Assembly (NCBI RefSeq): GCF_003086295.3
Contig: NC_092046.1
Location: forward strand, 100,667,363-100,731,362
Length of the DNA: 64,000 bases
DNA from: Arachis hypogaea
Lineage: Eukaryota; Streptophyta; Magnoliopsida; Fabales; Fabaceae
Direction: 5' to 3'
Shown: positions 33,108 to 45,716 of the stretch, piece by piece
Numbering within the stretch: position 1 is the stretch's first letter
How the letters are laid out: every line of letters begins with the position of its first letter
The notes under the pieces: generated by a model
What the model saw: the letters and a program-made list of their open reading frames with translations, nothing else
What the model was told of the DNA's origin: nothing
Databases searched by the model: none
Program-made: the position numbers and the translations under genes

Positions 33108-34822
33108 TGGTGCACGAAATTGTGATCTCAGGCAACGGCACCAGAAACTCTGTACGCACGTCTTAATAAATCATTTTTCATTCACAACTTCGATACAACT
33201 AACCAACAAGTGCACTGGGTCGTCCAAGTAATAAACCTTACGTGAGTAAGGGTCGATCCCACGGAGATTGTTGGTATGAAGCAAGCTATGGTCACCTTGT
33301 AAATCTCAGTCAGGCGGATATCAAAAGGTTATGGAGTTTTCGAACATAAATAATAAATATATAGAAAATAAGGATAGAAATACTTATGTAATTCATTGGT
33401 TAGAATTTCAAATAAGCGTATAGAGATGCATTCGTTCCTCTGAACCTCTGCTTTCCTGCTGTCTTCATCCAATCAATCTTACTCCTTTCCATGGCTGGCT
33501 TTATTGTAAGGACATCACCGTTGTCAATGGCTACTTTTAATCCTCTCTGAAAAATGGTCCGATGCGTTGTCACTGCATGGCTAATCGTATGGAGGCATCA
33601 CCCTTGTCAATGGCTGCATCCTATCCTCTTGTGAAAATGGTCCAAATGCTCTGTCACAGCACGGCTAATCATCTGAGGTTCTCGATCATACTGGAATAGG
33701 ATTCACCCTCCTTTTGCGTCTGTCACTACGCCCAGCACTCGCGAGTTTGAAGTTTGTCACAATCATTCAATCCCAGAGTCCTACTCGGAATACCACAGAC
33801 AAGGTTTAGACTTTCCGGACTCTCATGAATGCCGCCATCAATCTAGCTTATACCACGAAGATTCTGATTAAGAGATCCAAGAGATACTCATTCAATCTAA
33901 GGTAGAACGGAAGTGGTTGTCAAGCACACGTTCATAGGGAATGATGATGATTGTCACGTTCATCACATTCAGGTTGAAGTGCGAATGAATATCTTAGAAG
34001 CGGAATAAGTTGAATTGAATAGAAAAACAGTAGTACTTTGCATTAATCTTTGAGGAACAGCAGAGCTCCACACCTTAATCTATAGAGTGCAGAAACTCTA
34101 CCGTTGAAAATACATAAGTGAAAGGTCCAGGCATGGCCGAATGGCCAGCCCCCAAAACGTGATCAATAGATCAAAAGATGTTCCAAAGATGTCTAATACA
34201 ATAATAAAAAGTTCTATTTATACTAAACTAGTTACTAGGGTTTACAAAAGTAAGTAATTGATGCATAAATCCACTTCCGGGGCCCACTTGGTGTGTGCTT
34301 GGGCTGAGCTTGAATGTTACACGTGTAGAGGTCAATCTTGGAGTTGAACACCAGTTTGTAACGTATTTCTGGCGTTCAACTCTGGCTTGTGACGTGTTTT
34401 TGGCGTTTAACTCCAGACAACAGTGTAGAACTGGCGTTCAACGCCCTTTTACGTCATCTAAACTCGGCCAAAGTATGGACTATTATATATTGCTGGAAAG
34501 CCCTAGATGTCTACTTTCCAACGCAAATGGAAGCGCGCCATTTTGAGTTCTGTAGCTCCAGAAAATCCACTTTGAGTGCAGGGAGGTCAGAATCCAACAG
34601 CATCAGCAGTCCTTCTTCAACCTCTGAATCTGATTTTTGCTCAAGTCCCTCAATTTCAGCCAGAAAATACCTGAAATCACAAAAAAACACACAAACTCAT
34701 AGTAAAGTCCAGAAATGTGAATTTAACATAAAAACTAATGAAAACATCCCTAAAAGTAACTAGATTCTACTAAAAACATACTAAAAACAATGCCAAAAAG
34801 CGTATAAATTATCCGCTCATCA
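33108..34822 (-). repeat. Element D 3' LTR
   Basis: 1715 bases on the minus strand from TGATGAGCGG to GTGCACCA. Near its end it has the primer-like sequence TGGTGCCGTTGCCTGAGA (33144 to 33127). A direct repeat around 33480-33640 (GTTGTCAATGGCT twice) makes it longer than F's LTR. Confidence 0.88.
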
Positions 34823-35966
34823 CAACACCAAACTTAAATTGTTGCTTGTCCCCAAGCACCCGAAAAACAAATAGGATAAAAAAAAGAGAATATACTATAA
34901 ATTTCAAACTATCAATGAAACATAGCTCCAATCAGATGAGAGGGACTTGTAGCTTTTTGCCTCTTGAATAGTTTTGGCATCTCACTTTATCCATTGAGGT
35001 TCAGAATGATTGGCATCTATAGGAACTCAGAGTTTAGATAGTGTTATTGATTCTCCTAGTTCAGTATGATGATTCTTGAACACAGCTATTTTATGAGTCT
35101 TGGCCGTGGCCCTAAGCACTTTGTTTTCCAGTATTACCACCGGATACATAAATGCCACAGACACATAATTAGGTGAACCTTTTCAGATTGTGAGTCAGCT
35201 TTGCTAAAGTCCCCAATTCGAGGTGTCCAGGGTTCTTAAGCACACTCTTTTTTTGCTTTAGACCTTGACTTTAACCGCTCAGTCTCAAGTTTTCACTTGA
35301 CACCTTCACGCCACAAGCACATGGTTGGGGACAGCTTGGTTTAGCCGCTTAGGCCAGGATTTTATTCCTTTAGGCCCTCCTATCCACTGATGCTCAAAGC
35401 CTTGGGATCCTTTTTATTTACCCTTGCCTTTTGGTTTTAAGGGTTATTGGCTTTTTGCTCTCGCCTTTTGGTTTTAAGAGCTTTGGCTTTTTCTGCTTGC
35501 TTTTTCTTTTTCTTTCTATTTTTTTTTCGCTATTTTTTTTTCTGCAAGCTTTGTTCTTTGCTGCTTTTTCTTGCTTCAAGAATCATTTTTATGATTTTTC
35601 AGATTATCAAATAACATGTCTCTTTATCATCATTCTTTCAAGAGCCAACATATTTAACATTCTTAAACAACAACTTCAAAAGACATATGCACTGTTCAAG
35701 CATTCATTCAGAAAACAAGAAGCATTGTCACCACATCAATATAATTAAACTAAGTTCAAGGATAAATTCGAAACTCATGTACTTCTTGTTCTTTTGAATT
35801 AAAACAGTTTTCATTTAAGAGAGGTGATGGATTCATAGGACATTCATAACTTTAAGACAAAGTTACTAAATACTAATGATCATGTAATGAAGACACAAAC
35901 ATGGATAAGCACTTAACATAGAGAAAACGAAAAACAGAGAATGTAAGAACAAGGAATGAGTCCACC
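34823..35966 (-). other. Element D 3' noncoding block
   Basis: It contains the ACACCAAACTTA motif at 34825-34836 next to the LTR, the conserved block (35090-35400) and a T-rich stretch (35480-35580). The plus-strand open frame 35431-35748 lies across the low-complexity stretch and is not a gene. Confidence 0.75.
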
Positions 35967-37110
35967 TTAGTGATGGTGGCGTTTCCTTCTTGAGGAACCA
36001 ATGATGTCCTTGAGCTCTTCTATGTCTCTTCCTTGTCTTTGTTGCTCCTCCCTCATTGCTTTTTGATCTTCTCTTATTTCATGAAGGATGATGAAGTGCT
36101 CTTGATGTTCCACCCTTAATTGTCCCATGTTGGAACTTAATTCTCCTAGGGAGGTGTTGATTTGCTCCCAATAGTTTTGTGGAGGAAAATGCATTTGAGG
36201 CATCTCCGGGATCTCATGGTGATGAGCTTCATGCGTCTCTTGATATCCATGAATGGGCTCTTTTGCTTGCTCCATTCTTTTCTTAGTGATGGGCTTTTCT
36301 TCCTCAATGAGAATGTCTCCTTCTATGAAAGCTCCAGCTGAGTAACATAGATGGCAAATAAGATGAGGAAAAGCTATCCTTTCCCCAGGAGAGGGCTTTT
36401 CGGCTATTTTGTAGAATTCAAGGGAGATGACTTCATGAACTTCTACTTCCTCTCCAATCATGATGCTAGGAATCATGATGGCCCGCTCCACAGTAACTTC
36501 AGATCGGTTGCTAGTGGGGATGATGGAGCGTTGGATGAACTCCAACCATCCTCTAGCCACAGGCTTGAGGTCTTCTTAATTGAACCGGCTTGCCTTTGGA
36601 GTCAATCTTCCATTGAGCTCCTTCCACACATATGTCCATGAGGACTTGGTCCAACCTTTGATTAAAGTTGACCCTTCTAGTGTAGGGGCGTGCATCTCCT
36701 TGCATCATAGGAAAGTTAAACGCCAGCCTCACATTTTTCGGACTAAAATCTAAGTATTTCCCCCGAACCTTTGTAATATAATTCTTTGGGTTTGGGTTCT
36801 TACTTTGATCATGGTTCCTAGTGATCCATGCATTGGCATAGAACTCTTGCACCATTAGGATGCCGACTTGTTGGATGGGGTTTGTTAGAACTTCCCAACC
36901 TCTTCTTTGGATTTCATGTCGGATCTCTGGATACTCATTCTTCTTGAGCTTGAAAGGGACTTCGGGGATCACCTTCTTCTTGGCCACAACATCATAGAAG
37001 TGGTCTTGATGAGCTTTGGAGATGAATCTTTCCATCTCCCATGACTCGAAGGTGGAAGCTTTTGTCTTCCATTTCCCTTTTCTAGAGGATTCTCCGGTCT
37101 TAGGTGACAT
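35967..37110 (-). pseudogene. ORF3 of element D, one frameshift
   Basis: ATG at 37110 (MSPKTGESSRKGKWKTK). It runs to about 36571, where a 5-base deletion relative to F (within the VQLRRLDLKPVARG region) shifts the frame. The second part (36560 to 35967) continues from RGWLEFIQRSIIPTSNRSEV to the coiled coil and the end RKRHHH. Its TATA box is TATATATAG at 37311 to 37303. Confidence 0.88.
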
Positions 37111-37636
37111 CAATGGTAATGGAAAAACAAAAAGCTTATTCTTTTACCACACCAAACATAGAATATTGCTCGCCCTCGAGCAAGAGAAGGGAGAATAGAT
37201 GAAGAAGAAGAAGAAAATATGGAGGAGAGGAGGGAGAGGTGTATTCGGCCAAGAAGGGGAAGAGAGGGTTGTGTTGTGTGAAAATGAAAAAGAATAGATG
37301 GCTATATATAGGGAAGGGAGGGGGGTTAATTTCGGCCATAAAGGGTGGGTTTGGGTGGGAAATTGATTTTGAATTTTGAAGGTAGGTGGAGTTTACGAGT
37401 TAGGTTTATGGGGAAGAGTGGATGGATGTGAGTGGTGAAGTGGTGATGGGGAAGAGAGATTGAGGTGATTGGTGAAGAATTTTGGGGAAGAGTGTTTATG
37501 GGATTGTGTGAAAGAGGGGTGAGAAGAAGTGAGTGGAGGTAGGTGGAGATCCTGTGGGGTCCACAGATCCTGAAGTGTTCAAGGATTTACAACCTTGCAC
37601 CAAATTTGGCATGCAAAATGCCCTTGCACACAACTC

Positions 37637-37737
37637 TGGGCGTTCAGCGCCAGATTGGTGCTTGTTCTGGGCGTTGAACGCCCATTTGTTGCCCATTTCT
37701 GGCGTTGAACGCCAGAACCATGCTTGTTTTGGGCGTT
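37637..37737 (-). repeat. Palindromic array of element D, cut by element E
   Basis: Three complete units and half of a fourth (GGGCGTT) remain. E is inserted at the centre of the fourth unit; GCGTT (37733-37737) is the presumed target duplication. Confidence 0.8.
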
Positions 37738-39382
37738 TGGTGCGCAGAAATTGTGATTACACTTTGATTATGTAAAATTCATTGCTCTTTCTTTCCCTGG
37801 CAATGGCACCAAAAACACGATGCCAATACCATGGTTCACAACTTCGCACAACTAACCAGCAAGTGCACTGGGTCGTCCAAGTAATACCTTACGTGAGTAA
37901 GGGTCGAATCCCACGGAGATTGTTGGTATGAAGCAAGCTATGGTCACCTTGTAAATCTCAGTCAGGCAGATATAAAATAGTAATGGGGTTTTTGAAATTA
38001 ATTAATAAAATAAGGATAGAAATACTTATGTAACTCATTGGTGAGAATTTCAGATAAGCGTATGGAGATGCATTCGTTCCTCTGAACCTCTGCTTTCCTG
38101 CTGTCTTCATCCAATCAATCTTACTCCTTTCTATGGCTGGCTTTATGCAAGGGCATCACCGTTGTCAGTGGCTACATCCCCTCCTCTTGTGAAAATGGTC
38201 CAAGATGCCCTATCACGGCACGGCTAATCATCTGAGGTTCCCGATCATGCTGGAATAGGATTCACCCTCCTTTTGCGTCTATCACTACGCCCAGCACTCG
38301 CGAGTTTGAAGCTCGTCACAGTCATTCAATCATTGAATCCTACTCGGAATACCACAGACAAGGTTTAGACATTCCGGATTCTCTTGAATGCCGCCATCAT
38401 TCTAGCTTACACCATGAAGATTCTGATTAAGAGATCTAAGAGATACTCATTCAATCTAATGTAGAACGGAAGTGGTTGTCAGGCACGCGTTCATAGGGAA
38501 TGATGATGATTGTCACGTTCATCACATTCAGGTTGAAGTGCGAATGAATATCTTAGATGCGGAATAAGATGAATTGAATAGAAAACAGTTGTACTTTGCA
38601 TTAATCTTTGAGGAACAGCAGAGCTCCACACCTTAATCTATGAAGTGTAGAAACTCTACCGTTGAAAATACATAAGTGAATAGAGGGTAGGCATGGCCGA
38701 GTGGCCAGCCTCCCATGGAGGTCTAGAGATCTAAAAATGATCAAAAGATGTCTAATACAATAGTAAAAGGTCCTATTTATAGTAAACTAGCTACTAGGGT
38801 TTACAGAAGTAAGTAATTGATGCATAAATCCACTTCCGGGGCCCACTTGGTGTGTGCTTGGGCTGAGCTTGAGTGTTGCACGTGTAGAGGTCCTTCTTGG
38901 AGTTGAACGCCAGCTTTTGTGCCAGTTTGGGCGTTGAACTCCACTTTGCAGCTTGTTTCTGGCGCTGGACGCCAGAATTGGGCAGAGAGCTGGCGTTGAA
39001 CGCCAGTTTGCATCATCTAAACTTGGGAAAAGTATGGACTATTATATATTTCTGGAAAGCCCTGGATGTCTACTTTCCAACGCAATTGGAAGCGCGCTAT
39101 TTCGAGTTCTGTAGCTCCAGAAAATCCATTTTGAGTGCAGGGAGGTCAGAATCCAACAGCATCAGCAGTCCTTCTTCAACCTCTGAATCTGATTTTTGCT
39201 CAAGTCCCTCAATTTCAGCCAGAAAATACCTGAAATCACAGAAAAACACATAAACTCATAGTAAATTCCAGAAATGTGAATTTAACATAAAAACTAATGA
39301 AAACATCCCTAAAAGTAACTAGATTCTAATAAAAAACATACTAAAAACAATGCCAAAAAGCGTATAAATTATCGGCTCATCA
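37738..39382 (-). repeat. Element E 3' LTR
   Basis: 1645 bases on the minus strand from TGATGAGCCGATAATTTA to GCGCACCA. The end differs from F and D (CACGATGCCAATACC block near 37815), matching the 5' LTR at 63179-64000. It has palindromic units at about 38900-39006. Confidence 0.88.
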
Positions 39383-40549
39383 CAACACCAAACTTAAATT
39401 GTTGCTTGTCCCCAAGTAACTAAAAATCAAATAGGATAAAAGGAAGAGAATATACTATAAATTCCAAAGTATCAGTGAAACATAGCTTCAATCATATGAG
39501 CGGGACTTATAGCTTTTTGCCTCTTGAATAGTTTTGGCATCTCACTTTATCCATTGAGGTTCAGAATGATTGGCATCTATAAGAACTCAGAGTTCATATA
39601 GTGTTATTGACTCTCCTAGTTCAGTATGATGATTCTTGAACACAGCTTCTTTATGAGTCTTGGCCGTGGCCCTAAGCACTTTGTTTTCCAATATTACCAC
39701 CGGATACATAAATGCCACAGACACATAATTGGGTGAACCTTTTCAGATTGTGACTCAGCTTTGCGAAAGTCCCCAATTAGAGGTGTCCAGGGTTCTTAAG
39801 CACACTCTTCTTTTGCTTTGGACCTTGACTTTAACCGCTCAGTCTCAAGTTTTCACTTGACACCTACACGCCACAAGCACATGGTTAGGGACAGCTTGGT
39901 TTAGCCGCTTAGACCAGGATTTTATTCCTTTAGGACCTCCTATCCACTGATGCTCAAAGCCTTGGGATCCTTTTTATTTGCCCTTGCCTTTTGGTTTTAA
40001 GGGTTATTGGCTTTTTGCTCTTGCCTCTTGGTTTTAAGAGCTTTTGGCTTTTTCTGCTTGCTTTTTCTTTTTCTTTCTATATTTTTTTTCTTTTTTTTTC
40101 GCCTATTTTATAAATTTTTTTTTTCTGCAAGCTTTGTTCTTTGCTGCTTTTTCTTGCTTCAAGAATCATTTTTATGATTTTTCAGATTATCAAATAACAT
40201 GTCTCCTAGTCATCATTCTTTCAAGAGCCAACATATTTAACATTCTTAAACAACAACTTCAAAAGACATATGCACTGTTCAAGCATACATTCAGAAAACA
40301 AGAAGCATTGTCACCACATCAATATAATTAAGATATGTTCAAGGATAAATTCAAAACTCATGTACTTCTTGTTCTTTTGAATTAAAACATTTTTCATTTA
40401 AGAGAGGTGATGGATTCATAGGACATTCATAACTTTAAGACAAAGTTACTAAATGCTAATGATCATGTAATGAAGACACAAACATGGATAAGCACTTAAC
40501 ATAGAGAAAACGAAAAACAGAGAATGTAAGAACAAGGAATGAGTCCACC
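39383..40549 (-). other. Element E 3' noncoding block
   Basis: Same organisation as in F and D: ACACCAAACTTA at 39385-39396, conserved block 39650-39960, T-rich stretch 40045-40130. No gene seen. Confidence 0.75.
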
Positions 40550-41698
40550 TTAGTGATGGTGGCGTTTCCTTCTTGAGGAACCAATGATGTCCTTGAGCTC
40601 TTCTATGTCTCTTCCTTGTCTTTGTTGCTCCTCCCTCATTGCTTTTTGATCTTCTCTTATTTCATAAAGGATGATGAAGTGCTCTTGATGTTCCACCCTT
40701 AATTGTCCCATGTTGGACCTTAATTCTCCTAGGGAGGTGTTGATTTGCTCCCAATAGTTTTGTGGAGGAAAATGCATTTGAGGCATCTCCGGGATCTCAT
40801 GGTGATGAGCTTCATGCGTCTCTTGAGCTCCATGAATGGGCTCTCTTGCTTGCTCCATCTTTTTCTTAGTGATGGGCTTGTCCTCTTTAATGAGGATATC
40901 TCCCTCTATGTCAATCACAGCCGAATTGCATAGGTGGCAAATGAGGTGAGGAAAGGCTAACCTTGCCATAGTGGAAGACTTGTCAGCCACCTTGTAGAGT
41001 TCTTAAGGTATAATCTCATGAACTTCCACCTCTTATCTAATCATGATGCTATGGATCATGATGGCCCAGTCTATAGTAACTTCAGACCGATTGCTAGTGG
41101 GAGTGATTGAGCATTGGATGAATTCCAACCATCCTCTAGCCACAGGCTTGAGGTCCAATCTTCTTAGTTGAACCGGCTTGCCTTTGGAGTCAATCTTCCA
41201 TTGTGCTCCTTCCACACATATGTCCATGAGGACTTGGTCCAACCTTTGATCAAAGTTGACTCTCCTTGTGTAGGGGCGTGCGTTCTCTTCCATGTTTGGA
41301 AAGTTGAACGCCAACCTCACATTTTCTAGACTAAAATCTAAGTATTTCCCCCGAACCATGGTGAGATAATTCTTTGGGTTCGGGTTCTTACTTTGATCAT
41401 GGTTCCTAGTGATCCATGCATTAGCATAGAACTCTTGAACCATTAGGATGCCGACTTGTTGGATGGGATTTGTTAGTACTTTCCAACCTCTTCTTTGAAT
41501 TTCATGTCGGATCTCCGGATATTTATTTCTTTTGAGTTTGAAAGGAACCTCGGGGATCACCTTCTTCTTGGCCACAACATCATAGAAGTGGTCTTGATGG
41601 GCCTTGGAGATGAACCTTTCCATCTCCCATGACTCGGATGTGGAAGCTTTTGTCTTCCCTTTCCCCTTTCTAGAGGATTCTCCGGTCTTAGGTGCTAT
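40550..41698 (-). pseudogene. ORF3 of element E, start lost and stops
   Basis: The start codon position of the family (41698) reads ATA instead of ATG. Stops in frame include TAA at 41033-41035 and another TAA near 41005. The protein otherwise follows F: FYDVVAKKKVIPEVPF, MVQEFYANAWITRN, GWLEFIQCSITPTSNRSEV and the C-terminal coiled coil ending at 40550. Its TATA box is at 41896-41890. Confidence 0.88.
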
Positions 41699-42208
41699 CA
41701 ATGGTAATGGAAAAACAAAAAGCTTATGCTTTTACCACACCAAACTTAGAATATTGCTCGCCCTCGAGCAAGAGAAGAAAGAATAGATGAAGAAGAAGAA
41801 GAAATGGAGGAGAGGGAGAAGGGGTTATGTTTCGGCCAAGAAGAGAAGAGAGGGTTGTGTTGTGTGAAAATGAGGAAGAATGGAAGGCTTTATATAGGGA
41901 AGGGGGTGAGGTTTCGGCCATATAGGGTGGGAAAGTGATTTTGAATTTTGAAGGTAGGTGGAGTTTTTGAGGTAGGTTTATGGGGAAGAGTGGGTGGATG
42001 TGAGTGGTGAAGATGTGATGGGGAAGAGAGATTGAGGTGATTGGTAAAGGGTTTTGGGGAAGAGTGTTTATGGGATTGTGTGAAAGAGGGGTGAGAAGAA
42101 GTGAGTGGAGGTAGGTGGGGATCCTGTGGGGTCCACAGATCCTGAGGTGTTCAAGGATTTACAACCTTGCACCAAATTAGGCATGTAAAATGCCCTTGCA
42201 CACAACTC

Positions 42209-42449
42209 TGGGCGTTCAGCGCCAGGTTGGTGCCCATTTTGGGCGTTCAACGCCCATTTGTTGCCCATTTCTGGCGTTGAACGCCAGAACCATGCTTGTT
42301 CTGGGCGTTCAGCGCCAGCTCCTCTCCAGGGTGCAATTCTGGCATTCAGCGCCCAGATGATGCCCATTTTGGGCGTTCAGCGCCCAGATACTGCCCATTT
42401 TGGGCGTTCAGCGCCAGAACCATTCTCTGTTCTGGCGTTGAACGCCAGG
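42209..42449 (-). repeat. Array of eight palindromes upstream of ORF3 (E)
   Basis: Eight units (GGGCGTTCAGCGCCA, GGGCGTTCAACGCCC, TGGCGTTGAACGCCA and variants) with spacers such as GAACCATGCTTGTTC. Three units have CAGCGCC instead of CAACGCC, so the palindrome is drifting. Confidence 0.88.
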
Positions 42450-42656
42450 CAGATGCTTCCTCCAGGGTGTGATTTTTCTTCTGCTGTTTTTGATTCTGTT
42501 TTCAAATTTTTTTTATTTATTTTGTGACTCCACATGATCATGAACCTATAAAGACATATAACTAAGAAAAATATAGTTAGATATATAAAAATTGGGTTGC
42601 CTCCCAACAAGCGCTTCTTTAATGTCAATAGCTTGACAGTGGGCTCTCATGGAGCT

Positions 42657-43540
42657 TCACAGATATGCAGAGCTTTGTTGAGACCTCCCAACACCAAACT
42701 TAGAGTTTGGATATGGGGGTTTGACACCAAACTTAGTGTTTGGTTGTGGCCTCCCAACACCAAACTTAGAGTTTGACTGTGGGGGCTTTGGTTGACTCTG
42801 CTTTGAGAGAAGCTTTTTCTGCTTCCTCTCCATGGATGCAGAGAGAGATCCTTGAGTTGTAAACGCAAGGTTGTCCTTATTTAATTGAAGGATCAATTCT
42901 CCTCTGTCCACATCAATCACAGCTCTTGCTGTGGCTAGGAAAGGTCTTCCTAGGATGATGGATTTATCCTCTTCCTTTCCAGTATCCAGGACTATGAAAT
43001 TAGCAAGGATGTAAAGGCCTTCAACCTTTACTAACACGTCCTCTACTTGTCCATAAGCCTGTTTTCTTGAATTGTCTGCCATCTCTAATGAGATTTTAGC
43101 AGCTTGCACCCCATAGATTCTCAGTTTCTCTATTACAGAGAGGGGCATGAGGTTTATTCCTGATCCAAGGTCACACAGAGCCTTAAAGATCATGGTGCCT
43201 ATGGTACAAGGTATTATGAACTTTCCAGGATCCTGTCTCTTCTGAGGCAATGTCAGTTGATCCAGATCACTTAGTTCATTGATGAACAAGGGAGGTTCAT
43301 CTTCCCAAGTATCAATGCCAAATAATTTGGCATTCAGCTTCATGATTGCACCAAGAAACTTGGCAGTTTGCTCTTCAGTGACATCCTCATTCTCTTCAGA
43401 AGAGGAATACTCATCAGAGCTCATGAATGGCATAAGGAGGTTCAATGGAATCTCTATGGTCTCTAGATGAATCTCAGATTCCTTTGGTTCCTCAGAGGAA
43501 AACTCCTTATTGATCACTGGACGTCCCAGGAGGTCTTCCC
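42657..43540 (-). pseudogene. pr: Element E gag-protease, C-terminal part
   Basis: Open from the CACTA insertion site to 42657. The acidic linker is followed by the protease with active site CDLGSGINLMPLSV and the motif IILGRPFLATARAVIDV. The tail has three SKFGV/TKFGV repeats coded by the recurring motif (rc of 42691-42702, 42724-42735, 42757-42768). The two positions that are stops in F are sense codons here. The gene is split by G and H, and the gag part has a frameshift. Confidence 0.88.
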
Positions 43541-43599
43541 CACTACAAGAAAAACACTCATTCAGGTACACTTGAAAAGTGTAGCTAAAAGTGAAAAAA

Positions 43600-43885
43600 A
43601 ATGATGCCTTAGGCTACGGCTACGCTTTTTGGGCTACGGCTACGCTTTTTAGGGTGATTCCTATTCGGCCGTTGCCTATTCTCAAAGGCTACGCTTTTCT
43701 GCACCAAGGGCTACGCTTTTGGCGTTTGGGAATAGACTACGCTTTTTAAGTGATGCTGTCCAGGACCAAAGGCTACGCTTTTTAGCTTTCATTTTTCCAG
43801 AATAGGCTACGCTTTTCAACCCTACTGCATCACTTGTAAAGCGTAGCCACATTGTATACCATAGCTACTTTTTATAAGCGTAGCC
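43600..43885. repeat. CACTA left subterminal repeats
   Basis: Seven direct copies of CTACGCTTTT (for example 43620, 43640, 43689, 43711, 43736, 43773, 43807) and two inverted copies (near 43839 and 43876). The right end has the same motif near 49272, 49303, 49373 and 49395. Confidence 0.85.
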
Positions 43886-43966
43886 TTAGATCTCTCTTTT
43901 TTTTTTTTATACTATAGCTACTATATATAAGTGTAGCCTTAAGTCCCTCATTATTTTTTTTTATTT

Positions 43967-43995
43967 TCTATATATATATATATATATATATATAT
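43967..43995. repeat. TA microsatellite
   Basis: An uninterrupted run of TA dinucleotides inside the CACTA element, in an AT-rich 700-base stretch (43880-44580) without genes. Confidence 0.9.
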
Positions 43996-44581
43996 TCTAA
44001 TAATTTTTTTTTCTAAAACCTAATATTTAGTAATATGATTATATATATAATCTTATTTTTTTAAATTAAATTAGTCAAAAATTATAAAATAAAAATAAAT
44101 ACATAAAAATATCATAAAATATTTTTTAAATAATAAAAAATATCCTTTAACAAAATATATTTATAATGAACTAAAAATATTGGGATGATCATAAATGAGT
44201 ATTCATACATCTCACACTAAATTAAACATACCCATATCAAAATATACATTAGACCACTTAGATTTACTACTAATAAACTATAAAAAACCAAAATATTGTA
44301 TCCTACATAAGTATCTTCCAATAAAAATTATTAACCTTCTGATAGAAGAGAAAAAAATCTTGTTCTTTAAATATCTTGTTCGACGGAAAATCGTATTTGG
44401 GAGATTTCTGGTTCTTCATCTGCCTCAAATCTTGTTCTGTAGGTTCTGGCAACTACAAAAGAAAAAAATCAAAATTATATAACACTTACTAAACCCCTTA
44501 AGGCTTAAATTTGAAAGCATACATAGCACAAAAATGGAAAAAAATGAAATAGAAACAAGGTAAAGAAGTGTATATCATACC

Positions 44582-44702
44582 AATTCAATGTGACCCTGAG
44601 GGAAATAGAAAACTCTGTCTTGAACACAAGGAACATCCATTAATGGCCCTGCACACAGCCTCCATAGCTCTTTAAACAAATCATCACCAGCCCCATCTGC
44701 CA
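44582..44702 (-). pseudogene. Captured exon of an auxin response factor (ARF)
   Basis: On the minus strand the exon reads [20 protein letters not shown], then [18 protein letters not shown]. The LCAGPL and FYFPQGH blocks mark the N-terminus of plant ARF transcription factors, just before the B3 DNA-binding domain. It is bordered by an acceptor-like GTGGCAG and a donor-like GGTATG, so a genomic exon with intron edges was captured. The B3, middle and PB1 domains are absent. It most resembles the ARF1/ARF9 group, from memory. Confidence 0.85.
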
Positions 44703-45067
44703 CAAAACAAAACACAAACATGTTGGAAACTTTGCATGATTTTTTTCAGACCAAAGATGGAAACTTTTTCCTCTCATTTTTGCATTAAGCTCTTCCTTAG
44801 TAACCTCCATGTTCACAAGGCAAAAGGGTCATTCACTTCATATTGAAAAATTAAAGGAAAACATTAAAAATGAAGGGTCCCAACAACATTAGTCAATTGC
44901 TAAAAGAACACGGACATTACTCTTTTTCAGCTCAACACTCACATTAACCAAACATGGTAACAACAAAACCACATGAAAATAAATAAATAAGTGGGAGATA
45001 TTGAGCAGAGGAAGAGATATTATTAGATCCATTAAGACTTAAAAGAGTCAACTATCTAAGGTAAAGA

Positions 45068-45325
45068 GTCAACCATAGTCTCTTGAAACTCAGCTCCAAG
45101 ATAGCCACTAGAAACATGGCACCAGTTATCCAATAACAAGTAATTTGCCACAGTACCAGAAATGTATAGATAATAATAAGAGACAATCAAGAAGACACGA
45201 AAGGAGAGAATGAAGGGCACAGACCTCATTTTAGATCCTGTTGCATAAAGATTCAACCAATTGATTTCTGTCAAATCCCATATTAACCACTTCCTGAAGA
45301 AGCTCTTCGTCAATCTGCAAAACCA
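45068..45325 (-). pseudogene. Captured exons of SnRK1 catalytic subunit (KIN10/KIN11 type)
   Basis: The first exon (about 45318 to 45232) encodes IDEELLQEVVNMGFDRNQLV, the UBA domain of the SnRK1 alpha subunit, with an in-frame TAA replacing a Gln position soon after and a GT donor (GAGGTCTG). An intron of about 80 bases follows. The second exon (45153 to 45068) encodes TVANYLLLDN and SSGYLGAEFQETM, the segment following UBA. The kinase domain and the C-terminal regulatory domain are absent. Retention of the intron shows capture of genomic DNA. Confidence 0.9.
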
Positions 45326-45584
45326 TGATATTGGTGGATTTTGTATATATGAACTAATTATAATATATCCAGAAATTCAAATGAAAATGCAACAACAAAA
45401 GCCAAAGTTTAGGTTCAAAATCAGCAACAATATCAACTCGGTCAGAGCATTCCAAATTTCAAATATTCACAAACAAACCAACAAATCATGAAACAGAAAC
45501 TATAGATATTCAATTGGAGCATCTAAATCTTTTCAAATGCATGTAAGAACTAGAAAAGGAAAAATTAAGGGGGAAAAAATTAAG

Positions 45585-45716
45585 CTTTGCCACCAACCTT
45601 AATCCTCTCTTGTTCTTCTCACGGGAGACAGTGACAGAATCACCAAGAGCACCAGCTTTGCCACCAACCTTAATCCTCTCTTGAAGGAACTTCTCCTGAA
45701 CTTTTTTTGGAGGCAA
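45585..45716 (-). pseudogene. Captured exon of ribosomal protein eL22 (RPL22)
   Basis: On the minus strand [20 protein letters not shown] followed by VTVSREKN matches the central part of plant 60S protein eL22. The frame then runs into a second partial copy of its own sequence (coding again around RGLRLVAK in a shifted frame), showing a short direct duplication of GAGGATTAAGGTTGGTGGCA. Only this segment of the gene is present. Confidence 0.85.

Larger units (their letters stand above)
33108..37737 (-). mobile_element. Element D: Feral-like element, 3' part
   Basis: On the minus strand it reads, from the right: partial palindromic array, TATA box, ORF3, conserved noncoding block, 3' LTR (34822 to 33108). 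Element E is inserted inside the array, so the 5' half of D lies beyond the window. Confidence 0.85.

Noticed and set aside
35431..35748. Hydrophobic Phe-rich open frame suggesting a small membrane protein (also at 40044-40331, and antisense at 15040-15365)
   Set aside because: It translates a T-rich low-complexity stretch antisense to the elements, varies in length between copies and has no conserved start.
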